Shown: positions 1 to 6,128, numbered from the stretch's first letter. The stretch is DNA of 11,262 nucleotides from an uncultured Porphyromonadaceae bacterium (GCA_937898265.1 CALEJM010000186.1:1-11262); one strand, 5' to 3'. The notes: a model not told the origin generated them from the letters alone. Translations and numbers: made by a program.

Positions 1-110
1 CAAATTCCATAAAATACAGTTCATAAATTAATCCATATAGAAGAATCAGAACAGTTAATAAAAAATATATCTAATTTACATTCTAATTTAAATGATAATA
101 AAATCAAAAG
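1..110. other. AT-rich segment of foreign or uncertain origin at the window edge
   Basis: Over bases 1-120 I count 23 G or C (about 19%), against 61 of 120 (about 51%) over the next 120 bases. No gene on either strand is recognisable. The plus frame used by the RlmB fragment to its right is free of stops from base 13, so part of this stretch could be its upstream coding sequence, but the residues it would encode are Asn-, Lys- and Ile-rich and not diagnostic. On the minus strand it carries the chance stop (88-90) that closes the truncated tamL frame. The sharp composition change suggests a junction around 100-120. It may be an assembly artefact or a true rearrangement breakpoint. Confidence 0.5.
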
Positions 111-248
111 AGAAGCAAAAAAGCAGGATACACAAATTCGCTTCGTTACCAAGGAACGTCTGGATCAGCTTTCCGAGACCGGTAAGCATCAGGGCGTGAT
201 CGCCTTTGCCGCCGAAAAAGAATACTGCACCGTGGAAGATATTCTTGT
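13..248 (+). pseudogene. Fragment of an RlmB-type 23S rRNA 2'-O-methyltransferase (N-terminal substrate-binding domain)
   Basis: In the plus frame containing bases 130-132 the translation carries the hallmark of the SpoU substrate-binding domain, LDQLSETGKHQGVIAF (about 157-204), followed by EYCTVEDIL (to about 249). The HQGV motif and the following YC-VEDIL are typical of RlmB/TrmH proteins that methylate G2251 of 23S rRNA, and the wording looks most like Clostridia/Firmicutes members (from memory, not searched). The family should continue with a linker and the knotted catalytic domain (N-LG--IRTA, then SLN). Instead, after about base 248 this frame runs antisense through tamL and makes no sense. 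No start codon is visible and the frame opens after a stop at 10-12. It is therefore a broken piece joined head-to-tail to another gene. Recognition of the fragment is fairly sure; its limits are approximate. Confidence 0.7.
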
Positions 249-1356
249 TGACGTAGTCGATATTAGCGCCGATGCCGATATTACCATTGGAGTTGGTACC
301 TTCCAATTCAATCGTATATCCGTGTCGATTCTCAGGAGAAATGTAGATAACGCAGCGAAGGAGGTCATCGGAGATATCATCGAAGGAGACACTCACATAT
401 TTAACAGCATAGAGACTGCTGAGGTTCTCATAAGTGCGCTGAACAAGCCGTTCGTTGTACAGCGAGTGGGGCATGATGGAGATTTTCTCTGCCAGCATGT
501 TAGGACGGAAGGCGTGCTTCGGACTATCGTAGATGATTGTCACACCATCCATGAATACGGTGTCGGGGTCAACACCCTGCAAGGTTCTACCTGACAGACA
601 GTAGATAACGATATTGTCAACGGTTTTACGACGGAAGATGACTTCTTGAACTGAGTCGGCAATATATTGCGGCTGAAGGGTCATCAGCACACCTACCCTA
701 TTATCGCTCATCGTGGAATCAGCCAAGAAACCAACCCATTCTTTCTGAAAGTTGTAGTAGCCACGCCGACGAAGCAATTTTGTGACGCGCTCACGCTCTT
801 GGTTCAAGAGGTCAACGTCAAACAAATCACCGGGTTTCAACGCATTGACACTATCGGCAGCAACAAAACTATTGGCTACAGAGTCTGGGATGTAGACGTA
901 GTATTCACCGATGGTATAAGGCTCGTTGGTGATGATGGAGTAGAAGACGTTGGTTTTGCGATGTCTAACCTTGGTCTTCACATCAACAGTGGCATTCCAA
1001 TAGCCTTTGTTATGCATCATCTTGGTGAGGTTTTCGCGCGAAGAGAGGGTCAGAGACTCGTCATAAATCACTGGCGGCTCGCCAACTTTGCGCAACCAAC
1101 GGTTAATCCACTTCGTTGTGTCGCTTTTTGAGGCACTATAAAGACCAAGTTTTACTCTTGCAATGCTCCAGAAGTAGTTGTTCGGAGATTGAAGTATGTA
1201 GTTTGACAATTCGTCGGCTTCTACTTCGGGATTGTCAACTTTGATTTTATTTCTATTCAACAACGTCTCATTTTCAGGCACGTAGCGAGTCAGGCGGCAG
1301 CTCGAAAGGAGCAACAGCAGAATGCCAAACATCAATATTTTGCCTAATTTCGACAT
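88..1356 (-). CDS. tamL: TamL, lipidated BamA/TamA-family outer-membrane protein, truncated
   Basis: Bacteroidota carry a lipoprotein version of TamA, an Omp85-family protein of the translocation and assembly module that helps insert outer-membrane proteins. The ATG at 1356 gives a lipoprotein signal with lipobox LSSC (lipidated Cys20), followed by the family's characteristic start RLTRYVPENETLLNRNKI. POTRA-like repeats follow, with phrases such as GYWNATVDV, EPYTIGEYYVYI and RRRGYYNF. A longer reading from a TTG at 1440 would put the start upstream of a good promoter (1396-1403), so I reject it. Full-length members have roughly 700-800 residues. Here only about 370 native residues remain, ending near IDYVNKNIFHGA, where the 16-strand barrel should begin. 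The last 45-50 residues of the open frame (to 88) are the antisense of an RlmB fragment. The gene is divergent from the trmH-family gene, with a 99-base gap. The gene is either truly broken or cut by an assembly chimera. Confidence 0.75.
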   Translation of the reverse strand: MSKLGKILMFGILLLLLSSCRLTRYVPENETLLNRNKIKVDNPEVEADELSNYILQSPNNYFWSIARVKLGLYSASKSDTTKWINRWLRKVGEPPVIYDESLTLSSRENLTKMMHNKGYWNATVDVKTKVRHRKTNVFYSIITNEPYTIGEYYVYIPDSVANSFVAADSVNALKPGDLFDVDLLNQERERVTKLLRRRGYYNFQKEWVGFLADSTMSDNRVGVLMTLQPQYIADSVQEVIFRRKTVDNIVIYCLSGRTLQGVDPDTVFMDGVTIIYDSPKHAFRPNMLAEKISIMPHSLYNERLVQRTYENLSSLYAVKYVSVSFDDISDDLLRCVIYISPENRHGYTIELEGTNSNGNIGIGANIDYVNKNIFHGAVFFFGGKGDHALMLTGLGKLIQTFLGNEANLCILLFCFSFDFIII

Positions 1357-1395
1357 GTATAGTATGCGTAAAGATACACTAATAGAAAATTGCCA

Positions 1396-1403
1396 CAAAT
1401 ATA
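1396..1403 (-). promoter_or_regulatory. Candidate -7 element for tamL
   Basis: The minus strand reads TATATTTG, an exact match to the Bacteroidota -7 consensus TAnnTTTG, about 40 bases upstream of the ATG at 1356. No convincing TTG -33 box lies at the usual 18-20-base spacing, so the call rests on one half. It supports the 1356 start over the longer TTG start at 1440. Confidence 0.45.
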
Positions 1404-1424
1404 AGCAATTCGCCCGAAATAATG

Positions 1425-1432
1425 TACCTTTG
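1425..1432 (+). promoter_or_regulatory. Candidate -7 element for the trmH-family gene
   Basis: TACCTTTG matches the Bacteroidota -7 consensus TAnnTTTG and lies 23 bases before the ATG at 1456, leaving a short leader. It faces away from the tamL element, and the two are only 21 bases apart, so both genes may be expressed from one compact divergent region. I see no clear -33 TTG at normal spacing. Confidence 0.4.
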
Positions 1433-1455
1433 TAGGGCAAAAAATCGGTCGAAAA

Positions 1456-2214
1456 ATGGTTATCTCAAAAGCAAAAAGCAAATTGATTAATTCGTTGCAT
1501 CTTAAGAAATTTCGCAACGAGCATGGTCTCTTCGTTGCAGAAGGCAGAAAACTGATTGGCGAACTGCTGCCACATTTCGAATGCAAACTGCTCATACGCA
1601 CCGCTGAGCCTTTCAACAACGAGCACCAAGTGAACGTCCAAGAACTGATTGTTATGGACAACACCGAGGAACTGAAGGGTGTATCTTCGCTTACTACTCC
1701 ACCCTCCGCTCTTGCCCTCCTCCGCATTCCTCAAAGGGAGTTTTCGTTGGAAATGCTTACCAATCAGTTGACGCTGATGCTTGACGACGTTCAAGACCCA
1801 GGCAATTTAGGCACCATCATTCGTACTGCCAACTGGTTTGGCATACGCAACATCATTTGCAGTCATGGCTGCGCCGATGTTTTTAGCGCCAAGGTCGTAC
1901 AAGCTACCATGGGAGCTCTTGCACATACGAACATTGTCTATACCGACCTTCTGCCTGTGCTTGAACACTGCAAAGCCAACAAGATTGCGGTTTTTGGCAC
2001 GATGCTCAACGGCAAAGACATTTACACTACCGATTTATCCAACGGCATCATCGTGATGGGCAACGAGGGCAACGGCATTTCCGACGCTGTGGCACAGTAT
2101 GTCAACAACGCGCTCCTCATTCCAAGTTACGCAGCAGAAAATGTGACCGAATCATTGAACGTGGCTATTGCCACTGCAATCACTTGCGCTGAATTTCGCA
2201 GACGCGGCATCTAA
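1456..2214 (+). CDS. TrmH/SpoU-family RNA 2'-O-methyltransferase
   Basis: This cytoplasmic enzyme transfers a methyl group from S-adenosylmethionine to a ribose 2'-OH in rRNA or tRNA; the exact target nucleotide cannot be read from the sequence. At 252 residues it has the usual size of the family. Residues 1-95 form the SpoU substrate-binding domain (FRNEHGLFVAEGRKLI near 19-34, PPSALALL at 82-89). Residues 100-252 form the knotted SPOUT domain with all three motifs: motif 1 LDDVQDPGNLGTIIRTAN (109-126, with Asn117 and catalytic-type Arg123), motif 2 IVMGNEGNGIS (199-209, with Glu204), and motif 3 LIPSYAAENVTESLNVAIA (221-239, with SLN at 233-235). The ATG at 1456 follows an A-rich stretch, normal for this phylum. 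It is divergent from tamL, a pairing I believe is common in Bacteroidales, and ends at a shared terminator. It appears intact and native, unlike the RlmB fragment at the left edge. Confidence 0.9.
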   Translation: MVISKAKSKLINSLHLKKFRNEHGLFVAEGRKLIGELLPHFECKLLIRTAEPFNNEHQVNVQELIVMDNTEELKGVSSLTTPPSALALLRIPQREFSLEMLTNQLTLMLDDVQDPGNLGTIIRTANWFGIRNIICSHGCADVFSAKVVQATMGALAHTNIVYTDLLPVLEHCKANKIAVFGTMLNGKDIYTTDLSNGIIVMGNEGNGISDAVAQYVNNALLIPSYAAENVTESLNVAIATAITCAEFRRRGI

Positions 2215-2237
2215 CTAAAACTACTTCATAGAAACAA

Positions 2238-2268
2238 AAAAAGAGAGACTCAGCGAGCCTCTCTTTTT
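2238..2268. terminator. Bidirectional intrinsic terminator between the trmH-family gene and the T9SS cargo gene
   Basis: AAAAAGAGAG (2238-2247) and CTCTCTTTTT (2259-2268) are a perfect 10-base inverted repeat, with an extra CTC/GAG pairing inside the loop. The A and T tracts at the stem ends give a U-run in either direction. It sits 23 bases after the plus-strand stop at 2214 and 18 bases past the minus-strand gene end at 2287, so it can end both convergent transcripts. Confidence 0.85.
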
Positions 2269-2286
2269 GTTTATTTGAGTGATAGA

Positions 2287-3207
2287 TTATTTTACTACCA
2301 AACGACTTTCTTTGTCACCAGCTTTAACAACATAGACACCGCTTTCGAGGCTTGATACGTTCAAAGTGCCATTTGACAACTGTGAAAGGACAAGACGACC
2401 AGCTGCGTCATAAACTGTTACCATCTCATTGTTGATGCCAACGAGGGTCACAACGTCAACTGCAGGGTTTGGAACGATGTTGAACGTCTCAACAGTAGCA
2501 TTTTCTACAGCGGTTGGTTGGTCTGGCTGATCTGGTTGGTCAGGATTGTCTGGTCCTACTGCTGAACCAGCAACTGAAATTTCGTCAAACATCAAGACAT
2601 ATTGGTCAGAACAGTTGAAGTGACGGATAGCAATACGGAATGATAGGTTGGTCCATGCTGCCAATGAGACGTTATGGGTTACCCAAACATCTGATGACAA
2701 GGTCTCTTCATACACCATATTGGCAGCAGTTGGGTTGCTTACGAAAGTGGCGAGGTCTGTTGTTGTAGGGATGATGTAAACAGCATAGTGCTCAGCTGAG
2801 AAATCTGGATCGATTGCAGAAGCATACCATGACAAGCTGGTAGCACCAGCAGGGATGATTGGACTAATCAACCAGTTATTTGGGAACAATGCATCACCAT
2901 AGTAGTCATCATAAGATGCTGACAACACGAATTGATCTGAGGCTCCAAGCACACCGTAGATATCAGATGTAAATTCTGGATCTGTTGGGTCCCAAAGATT
3001 CCAATTGTAGTAATCGCCGTCACCGTCGATAGCGAACCAGTTGGAGAAGGCTGCAGGAACATTGAAGTGTTCAGTCCAAGGCAAAGTAACGGTGTTAGCA
3101 CTTGGCTGAGTAGCATCAAAAGAGTAGCCATAATAGTCGAGGGTTTGAGCAAAAGAAGCAGAAACCATAGCAAACAAAAAAGCTACTACAAGAGTAATTT
3201 TTTTCAT
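2287..3207 (-). CDS. Secreted choice-of-anchor-J domain protein with T9SS C-terminal sorting domain
   Basis: The 306-residue protein begins with a Sec signal peptide (1-20, likely cut after ASFA before Gln21). Residues about 40-215 resemble the cleaved-adhesin/choice-of-anchor-J jelly-roll fold, seen in NWLISPII (111-118), SLSWYASAIDP (125-134), HYAVYI (140-145) and the closing FRIAIRHFN and MFDEISV (190-213). A short Asp-Pro-Gln linker, DNPDQPDQPDQP (about 220-231), leads to a type A Por secretion tail (about 240-306). The tail shows VPNPAVD near 245-251, VYDAAGRLV at 265-273, and the end motif SGVYVVKAGDKESRLVVK. Tails of this kind are recognised by the T9SS, cleaved by PorU, and the cargo is attached to surface lipopolysaccharide or released. 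The machinery genes lie 2 kb away, which fits but does not prove a link. No catalytic residues are recognisable, so an adhesin or carbohydrate-binding role is only an inference. It has its own promoter and a long leader. Confidence 0.85.
   Translation of the reverse strand: MKKITLVVAFLFAMVSASFAQTLDYYGYSFDATQPSANTVTLPWTEHFNVPAAFSNWFAIDGDGDYYNWNLWDPTDPEFTSDIYGVLGASDQFVLSASYDDYYGDALFPNNWLISPIIPAGATSLSWYASAIDPDFSAEHYAVYIIPTTTDLATFVSNPTAANMVYEETLSSDVWVTHNVSLAAWTNLSFRIAIRHFNCSDQYVLMFDEISVAGSAVGPDNPDQPDQPDQPTAVENATVETFNIVPNPAVDVVTLVGINNEMVTVYDAAGRLVLSQLSNGTLNVSSLESGVYVVKAGDKESRLVVK
2515..2553 (-). repeat. Asp-Gln-Pro linker repeat in the T9SS cargo gene
   Basis: Residues 219-231 consist of DNP followed by three DQP units. 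This low-complexity hydrophilic linker separates the folded domain from the sorting tail, and its copy number may vary between strains by slippage. Confidence 0.7.
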
Positions 3208-3253
3208 ATTAAAAATGGATTAATCAAGTTGTTGGGTTCTTTTTGAATTTAGT

Positions 3254-3298
3254 AATCTTAGGGGCAAAACGGAACCCTTAAGTTTCGCCGGTAAGATT
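3254..3298 (-). promoter_or_regulatory. Structured leader hairpin upstream of the T9SS cargo gene
   Basis: Read on the minus strand, AATCTTA pairs with TAAGATT (outer 7 base pairs). A 2x2 CC/CC internal loop follows, then GGCGAAAC pairs with GTTTTGCC (8 pairs, one of them G-U) around an 11-base loop. On the plus strand that G-U pair would be an A-C mismatch, so the fold is better as minus-strand RNA. It sits in the predicted 5' leader, between the promoter (3347-3376) and the ATG at 3207, with about 46 bases between hairpin and start. No U-run follows it on the minus strand, so it is not a simple terminator in that direction. Its function is unknown; RNA stability, translation control or a protein-binding site are all possible. 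Confidence 0.5.
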
Positions 3299-3346
3299 TT
3301 TGAAATACATTCGCCATCGTCAAATTGACAAGACTTATTTCGGGTG

Positions 3347-3376
3347 TAAAAATACACTTTATTTTATTAGAAGCAA
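3347..3376 (-). promoter_or_regulatory. Candidate promoter of the T9SS cargo gene
   Basis: On the minus strand TTG (3376-3374) is followed after exactly 19 bases by TATTTTTA (3354-3347), one base off the Bacteroidota -7 consensus TAnnTTTG. This predicts a transcript starting near 3340 and a leader of about 130 bases that contains the hairpin at 3254-3298. The rest of the 300-base gap (3208-3507) holds no gene I can support. Confidence 0.5.
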
Positions 3377-3456
3377 TAATCTGGAGGCCTTTTTTTCAAT
3401 GAATTTTAATTCGCGTAGAATATCATTCATGAAGAAACAACAACGTCATAAAACAG

Positions 3457-3488
3457 CGAAAGCCGCCTGATGACTCAAGCGGCTTTCG
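3457..3488 (-). terminator. Intrinsic terminator of the OmpA-family gene
   Basis: CGAAAGCCGC (3457-3466) and GCGGCTTTCG (3479-3488) form a perfect 10-base-pair GC-rich stem with a 12-base loop, 19 bases past the stop of the minus-strand gene ending at 3508. On the minus strand the stem is followed by TGTTTTA, a modest U-tract. Confidence 0.8.
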
Positions 3489-3507
3489 TATATTATGTAA
3501 GTTTGTA

Positions 3508-4953
3508 TTAGCGAACCAATACCATGTCGGTACGACGGTTTGGCAAGTAGTCGGTTGAAGGACCAGCTACAGAACCGTGACCTTGAACTTTCACGATACG
3601 ATCTGGTGATACGCCGTATTGTTTAACCAAAGCGTCACGTACAACTTGTGCACGACGTTCTGACAATTTTTGGTTAGCATACTTAGGAACACCTTGTTCG
3701 TCGCAATAGCCGTGAATCTCCAATTTGTATGAAGGGTTCTCATAGAGAACGCGAGCAGCTTTAGCCATTTCAGCGTGAGCAGCATCGTTGAGGATGTTCT
3801 TAGCTGTAGCGAAATAGATAGAAGCAAAATCAGAGTTGTTGGTGTTTACGTTGTCAACAGGCTCACCGTAGTAGTTAACTGGAGTGCCTTTTGGTGTGTT
3901 AGGATGACGGTCGCGGATATCAGGTACACCGTCCTCATCAGAGTCACGGAGTTTGTCCATGTCGTCTTCAAGGGCTTTAACGCGTGGTTTCAAGTCGTTA
4001 ACGTCGTCCTCAAGAGCTTTAACACGTGGTTCGAGGCTGTCAAGACGAGCAGCATTGCGACGAGCCAATTCAGCACCAATTTCTGGTTCCCATTGACACA
4101 TTGACATGTTGCGAACGTGGTTGCGGTTTTTGTGTTTTACGCTACCGATGTTCCAGCGCAAACCGAGACCAGCATAGAATACAGCGTCATCGCTGTTACC
4201 TTTTGCAGACATCTCGTAGGTGTCTTGGTGGTGGAAACGATATTGAGTGTTCAAGAGGATAGCCAACCAATCTGTTGGAGTGTACTCCAAAGAAGTACCG
4301 ATACCCATAGAGATTGAACGACCTTTGCGGTCTTCTTTCCAAAGGATGTTAGGGTTGACAGTTGTCTTGCCGTCCTCAAGGAGGATTTCGTCAATTCTGT
4401 TTTGGAAGTCCTCATCTTCGAATGCTTCTACATTATAGAATGACACACCGAAATCGGCGTTAGCATACCAGTTCCAAGTTTGACGACGACAACGATAGAA
4501 CAAGTTCAAGATGTTCAAAGAAACACCCAATGTAGCTTCGTGGTTAACACCGTTGAAGTACATAGCATTGCCTTGTGACGCAGGATAGATTTTGTCATGG
4601 AAGGCAGAGTCCTCGTTGCGGTAGCTTGATACACCAGCATAAGGGTTGTAGAAGTAGTTCAAATACATACCCCAACGTGGGTTGAAGGTGTACTCTACAT
4701 TGGCGTTGAGAGAGAATTTTACATCACCTCTTGGCCAAATAACATTGAAGTTTTGTTTTTGGTCACCGTCGAAGATACCGATACCGGCATTCAACATCAA
4801 AGACCAGTGATTTGCTTTTACGCGATAGCCAGTAACAGTGAAATTGGTTGAATCAGGCTCGATTCGCTCAATTTTCACCTGCTCCTTGCGCTCAGCAAAC
4901 ATAGTAGTTGCGCAAAAAAGAAGCGACAACACTAACAAAGCAGTTTTTTTCAT
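3508..4953 (-). CDS. OmpA-family outer-membrane protein with coiled-coil and calcium-type repeat linker
   Basis: The 481-residue protein probably links the outer membrane to peptidoglycan. The ATG at 4953 gives a clean signal peptide (MKKTALLVLSLLFCATTMFA, cut before Glu21); a longer reading starts with GTG at 4989 and would bury this signal, so I reject it. Residues about 40-275 look like an outer-membrane beta-barrel with alternating aromatic strands (for example WGMYLNYFYNPY near 94-105 and AGLGLRWNIG at 261-270). Residues 295-336 are a short coiled coil with a duplicated 14-residue unit. DSDEDGVPDIRDRHPNTPKG (338-357) is a thrombospondin-type-3-like acidic repeat. Residues 376-481 are the OmpA peptidoglycan-binding domain, with GYCDEQG and LSERRAQVV containing the Asp and Arg that bind diaminopimelate in the family. 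Lengths and order resemble the major OmpA-like proteins of Porphyromonas. It lies downstream of porN but has its own promoter and terminator. Confidence 0.88.
   Translation of the reverse strand: MKKTALLVLSLLFCATTMFAERKEQVKIERIEPDSTNFTVTGYRVKANHWSLMLNAGIGIFDGDQKQNFNVIWPRGDVKFSLNANVEYTFNPRWGMYLNYFYNPYAGVSSYRNEDSAFHDKIYPASQGNAMYFNGVNHEATLGVSLNILNLFYRCRRQTWNWYANADFGVSFYNVEAFEDEDFQNRIDEILLEDGKTTVNPNILWKEDRKGRSISMGIGTSLEYTPTDWLAILLNTQYRFHHQDTYEMSAKGNSDDAVFYAGLGLRWNIGSVKHKNRNHVRNMSMCQWEPEIGAELARRNAARLDSLEPRVKALEDDVNDLKPRVKALEDDMDKLRDSDEDGVPDIRDRHPNTPKGTPVNYYGEPVDNVNTNNSDFASIYFATAKNILNDAAHAEMAKAARVLYENPSYKLEIHGYCDEQGVPKYANQKLSERRAQVVRDALVKQYGVSPDRIVKVQGHGSVAGPSTDYLPNRRTDMVLVR
3946..4029 (-). repeat. 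Two tandem 42-base repeats encoding a heptad-based coiled coil
   Basis: Residues 309-322 and 323-336 of the OmpA-family protein are PRVKALEDDVNDLK and PRVKALEDDMDKLR, a 14-residue (two-heptad) unit present twice. The DNA copies are still similar (for example gctttaac followed by gcgtggtt or acgtggtt), suggesting a fairly recent duplication that lengthened the stalk between barrel and peptidoglycan-binding domain. Confidence 0.8.
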
Positions 4954-5069
4954 AAAATACTTGTATGGATAGTTAATTTGTTTACTCACTATTAAACACT
5001 CAAAACACTGAAATCAACGGGATTAGCCACATGACACAGCGTTATGAGCCTTATATTACTTTGAGTTTG

Positions 5070-5100
5070 CAAATATACGCGTTTTTTTAATACTACAAAA
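5070..5100 (-). promoter_or_regulatory. Promoter of the OmpA-family gene
   Basis: On the minus strand TTTTG (5100-5096) is followed after 18 bases by TATATTTG (5077-5070), a perfect match to the Bacteroidota -33/-7 pattern. A start near 5063 leaves a leader of about 110 bases before the ATG at 4953. Together with the terminator just upstream at 5119-5154 it separates this gene from the por operon. Confidence 0.75.
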
Positions 5101-5118
5101 CAAGAGAGAGAAAAAATA

Positions 5119-5154
5119 AAAAAACTCCTGCGGAAAAAACCACAGGAGTTTTTT
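5119..5154 (-). terminator. Intrinsic terminator of the por operon
   Basis: AAAAAACTCCTG (5119-5130) and CAGGAGTTTTTT (5143-5154) form a perfect 12-base-pair stem with GG/CC able to pair further within the loop. On the minus strand the stem ends in a long T-tract. It lies 24 bases past the end of porN. Confidence 0.88.
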
Positions 5155-5177
5155 AGATATTAGTTAACTCGAGAGAA

Positions 5178-6128
5178 TTAGTATTGCCAGAGGTCTTCGT
5201 CGAAGTTCAGGATTTCCAATTCTACGCGGTTTTGTCTCTCACGGATGAGATCTGGATCATCAATATTTCTATCGATATCATAGCCGAGAGCATCGTACTC
5301 TTTGATGATGTAGCTATTGAATTGACGGCTTACCAAGAAGTTGTCAAAGTCAATCAGAGGAGTTGTGTTGCGGCCGGTTACCAAAGCGAACTCTTGTTGG
5401 AGATATGGACGCAAGTCATCAAATGGAACCCAGAACCAAACACCGGTACGGATGTCTGAACGTGAGTTGTAGTTCTCATCATAGATTGGGGCGATGGCCA
5501 AAATCTTGTTGTTAACTGTTGATGTTGCTTTGTTGAAGTACCATACTTCCTTGATGTAGTATTTAGTTACACCAGGTGTCAAGTAGTTTACTTTGTCGTA
5601 GATACCCTCATAGTAGGTCAAATCATTAGCCTCAAGGAACTCTTCAACGTTGAAGAGGTTCTCTTTTGTAAAGGTAGGAACATAGGTTTGTTCCATGTTG
5701 GTTTGAGACTTGTAAGCCTTGATTGAACCATCCAATACGTGAGCAAAGATGATTGAGAACAAGTTCTTCTGTGACTCTGGAGCGAGGTCTTCTACTGGGT
5801 AGTAGAGAGGACGGTTTTGCAACTCGCGCAAGTCGATTACACGGAGAACAGCTTTGCTCCAAGCGATATCGTCAATACGAGGATTGATCTTGATGATGCG
5901 AGCTTGAACCTCTTCTGGTTTTGGCATGATGCGGTTCAAACCACCGAGATTGTCAAAGAAAAGTTGAGTGCTGTCAGCAGAGAGTTTTTCTTTAACCTTC
6001 ACTTCTTTAACTGCTACTTCCTCTTCGTCGTCTTCAATAGAGTATGAAGAGAAGATTTCTTGAGCTTTCATGCTCATGCTGCAGAAAGTCATTGCAGCAG
6101 CGACCAAATAAAATTTTACCGATTTCAT
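5178..6128 (-). CDS. porN: PorN/GldN, periplasmic ring component of the type IX secretion system
   Basis: PorN binds the lipoprotein PorK to form the large ring on the periplasmic face of the outer membrane and contacts the periplasmic shaft PorM. The 316-residue protein starts with a Sec signal peptide (1-22, cut after MKA). An acidic, Lys/Val-rich stretch (about 30-50) follows, then the GldN family domain. Diagnostic phrases are IDDIAWSKAVLRVIDLRE, EVWYFNKATSTVNNKILAIAP, GVWFWVPFDDLRPYL and NFLVSRQFNSYIIKEYDALG. No lipobox or membrane helix is present, as expected. It is the last gene of the block, 14 bases after porM, and is followed by a strong terminator. The length is close to other members. 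Confidence 0.95.
   Translation of the reverse strand: MKSVKFYLVAAAMTFCSMSMKAQEIFSSYSIEDDEEEVAVKEVKVKEKLSADSTQLFFDNLGGLNRIMPKPEEVQARIIKINPRIDDIAWSKAVLRVIDLRELQNRPLYYPVEDLAPESQKNLFSIIFAHVLDGSIKAYKSQTNMEQTYVPTFTKENLFNVEEFLEANDLTYYEGIYDKVNYLTPGVTKYYIKEVWYFNKATSTVNNKILAIAPIYDENYNSRSDIRTGVWFWVPFDDLRPYLQQEFALVTGRNTTPLIDFDNFLVSRQFNSYIIKEYDALGYDIDRNIDDPDLIRERQNRVELEILNFDEDLWQY

Noticed and set aside
249..1131. Long plus-strand open frames (249-594 and 667-1131)
   Set aside because: They are antisense to tamL, show no family resemblance and carry no start context; only the part left of about 248 has real plus-strand meaning.
1357..1440. N-terminal extension of TamL beginning at TTG 1440
   Set aside because: It would hide the lipoprotein signal behind 28 extra residues and starts upstream of the predicted promoter; ATG 1356 gives a clean lipobox.
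3381..3400. AGGCCT followed by a T-run as a terminator
   Set aside because: The palindrome is only six bases, too short for a stable stem, and there is no plus-strand gene upstream.
3775..4438. Overlapping plus-strand frames opposite the OmpA gene
   Set aside because: They are mirror images of a repetitive, biased coding sequence with no motif of their own.
4954..4989. GTG start of the OmpA-family protein at 4989
   Set aside because: The 12 extra residues precede a standard MKK signal peptide starting at ATG 4953.
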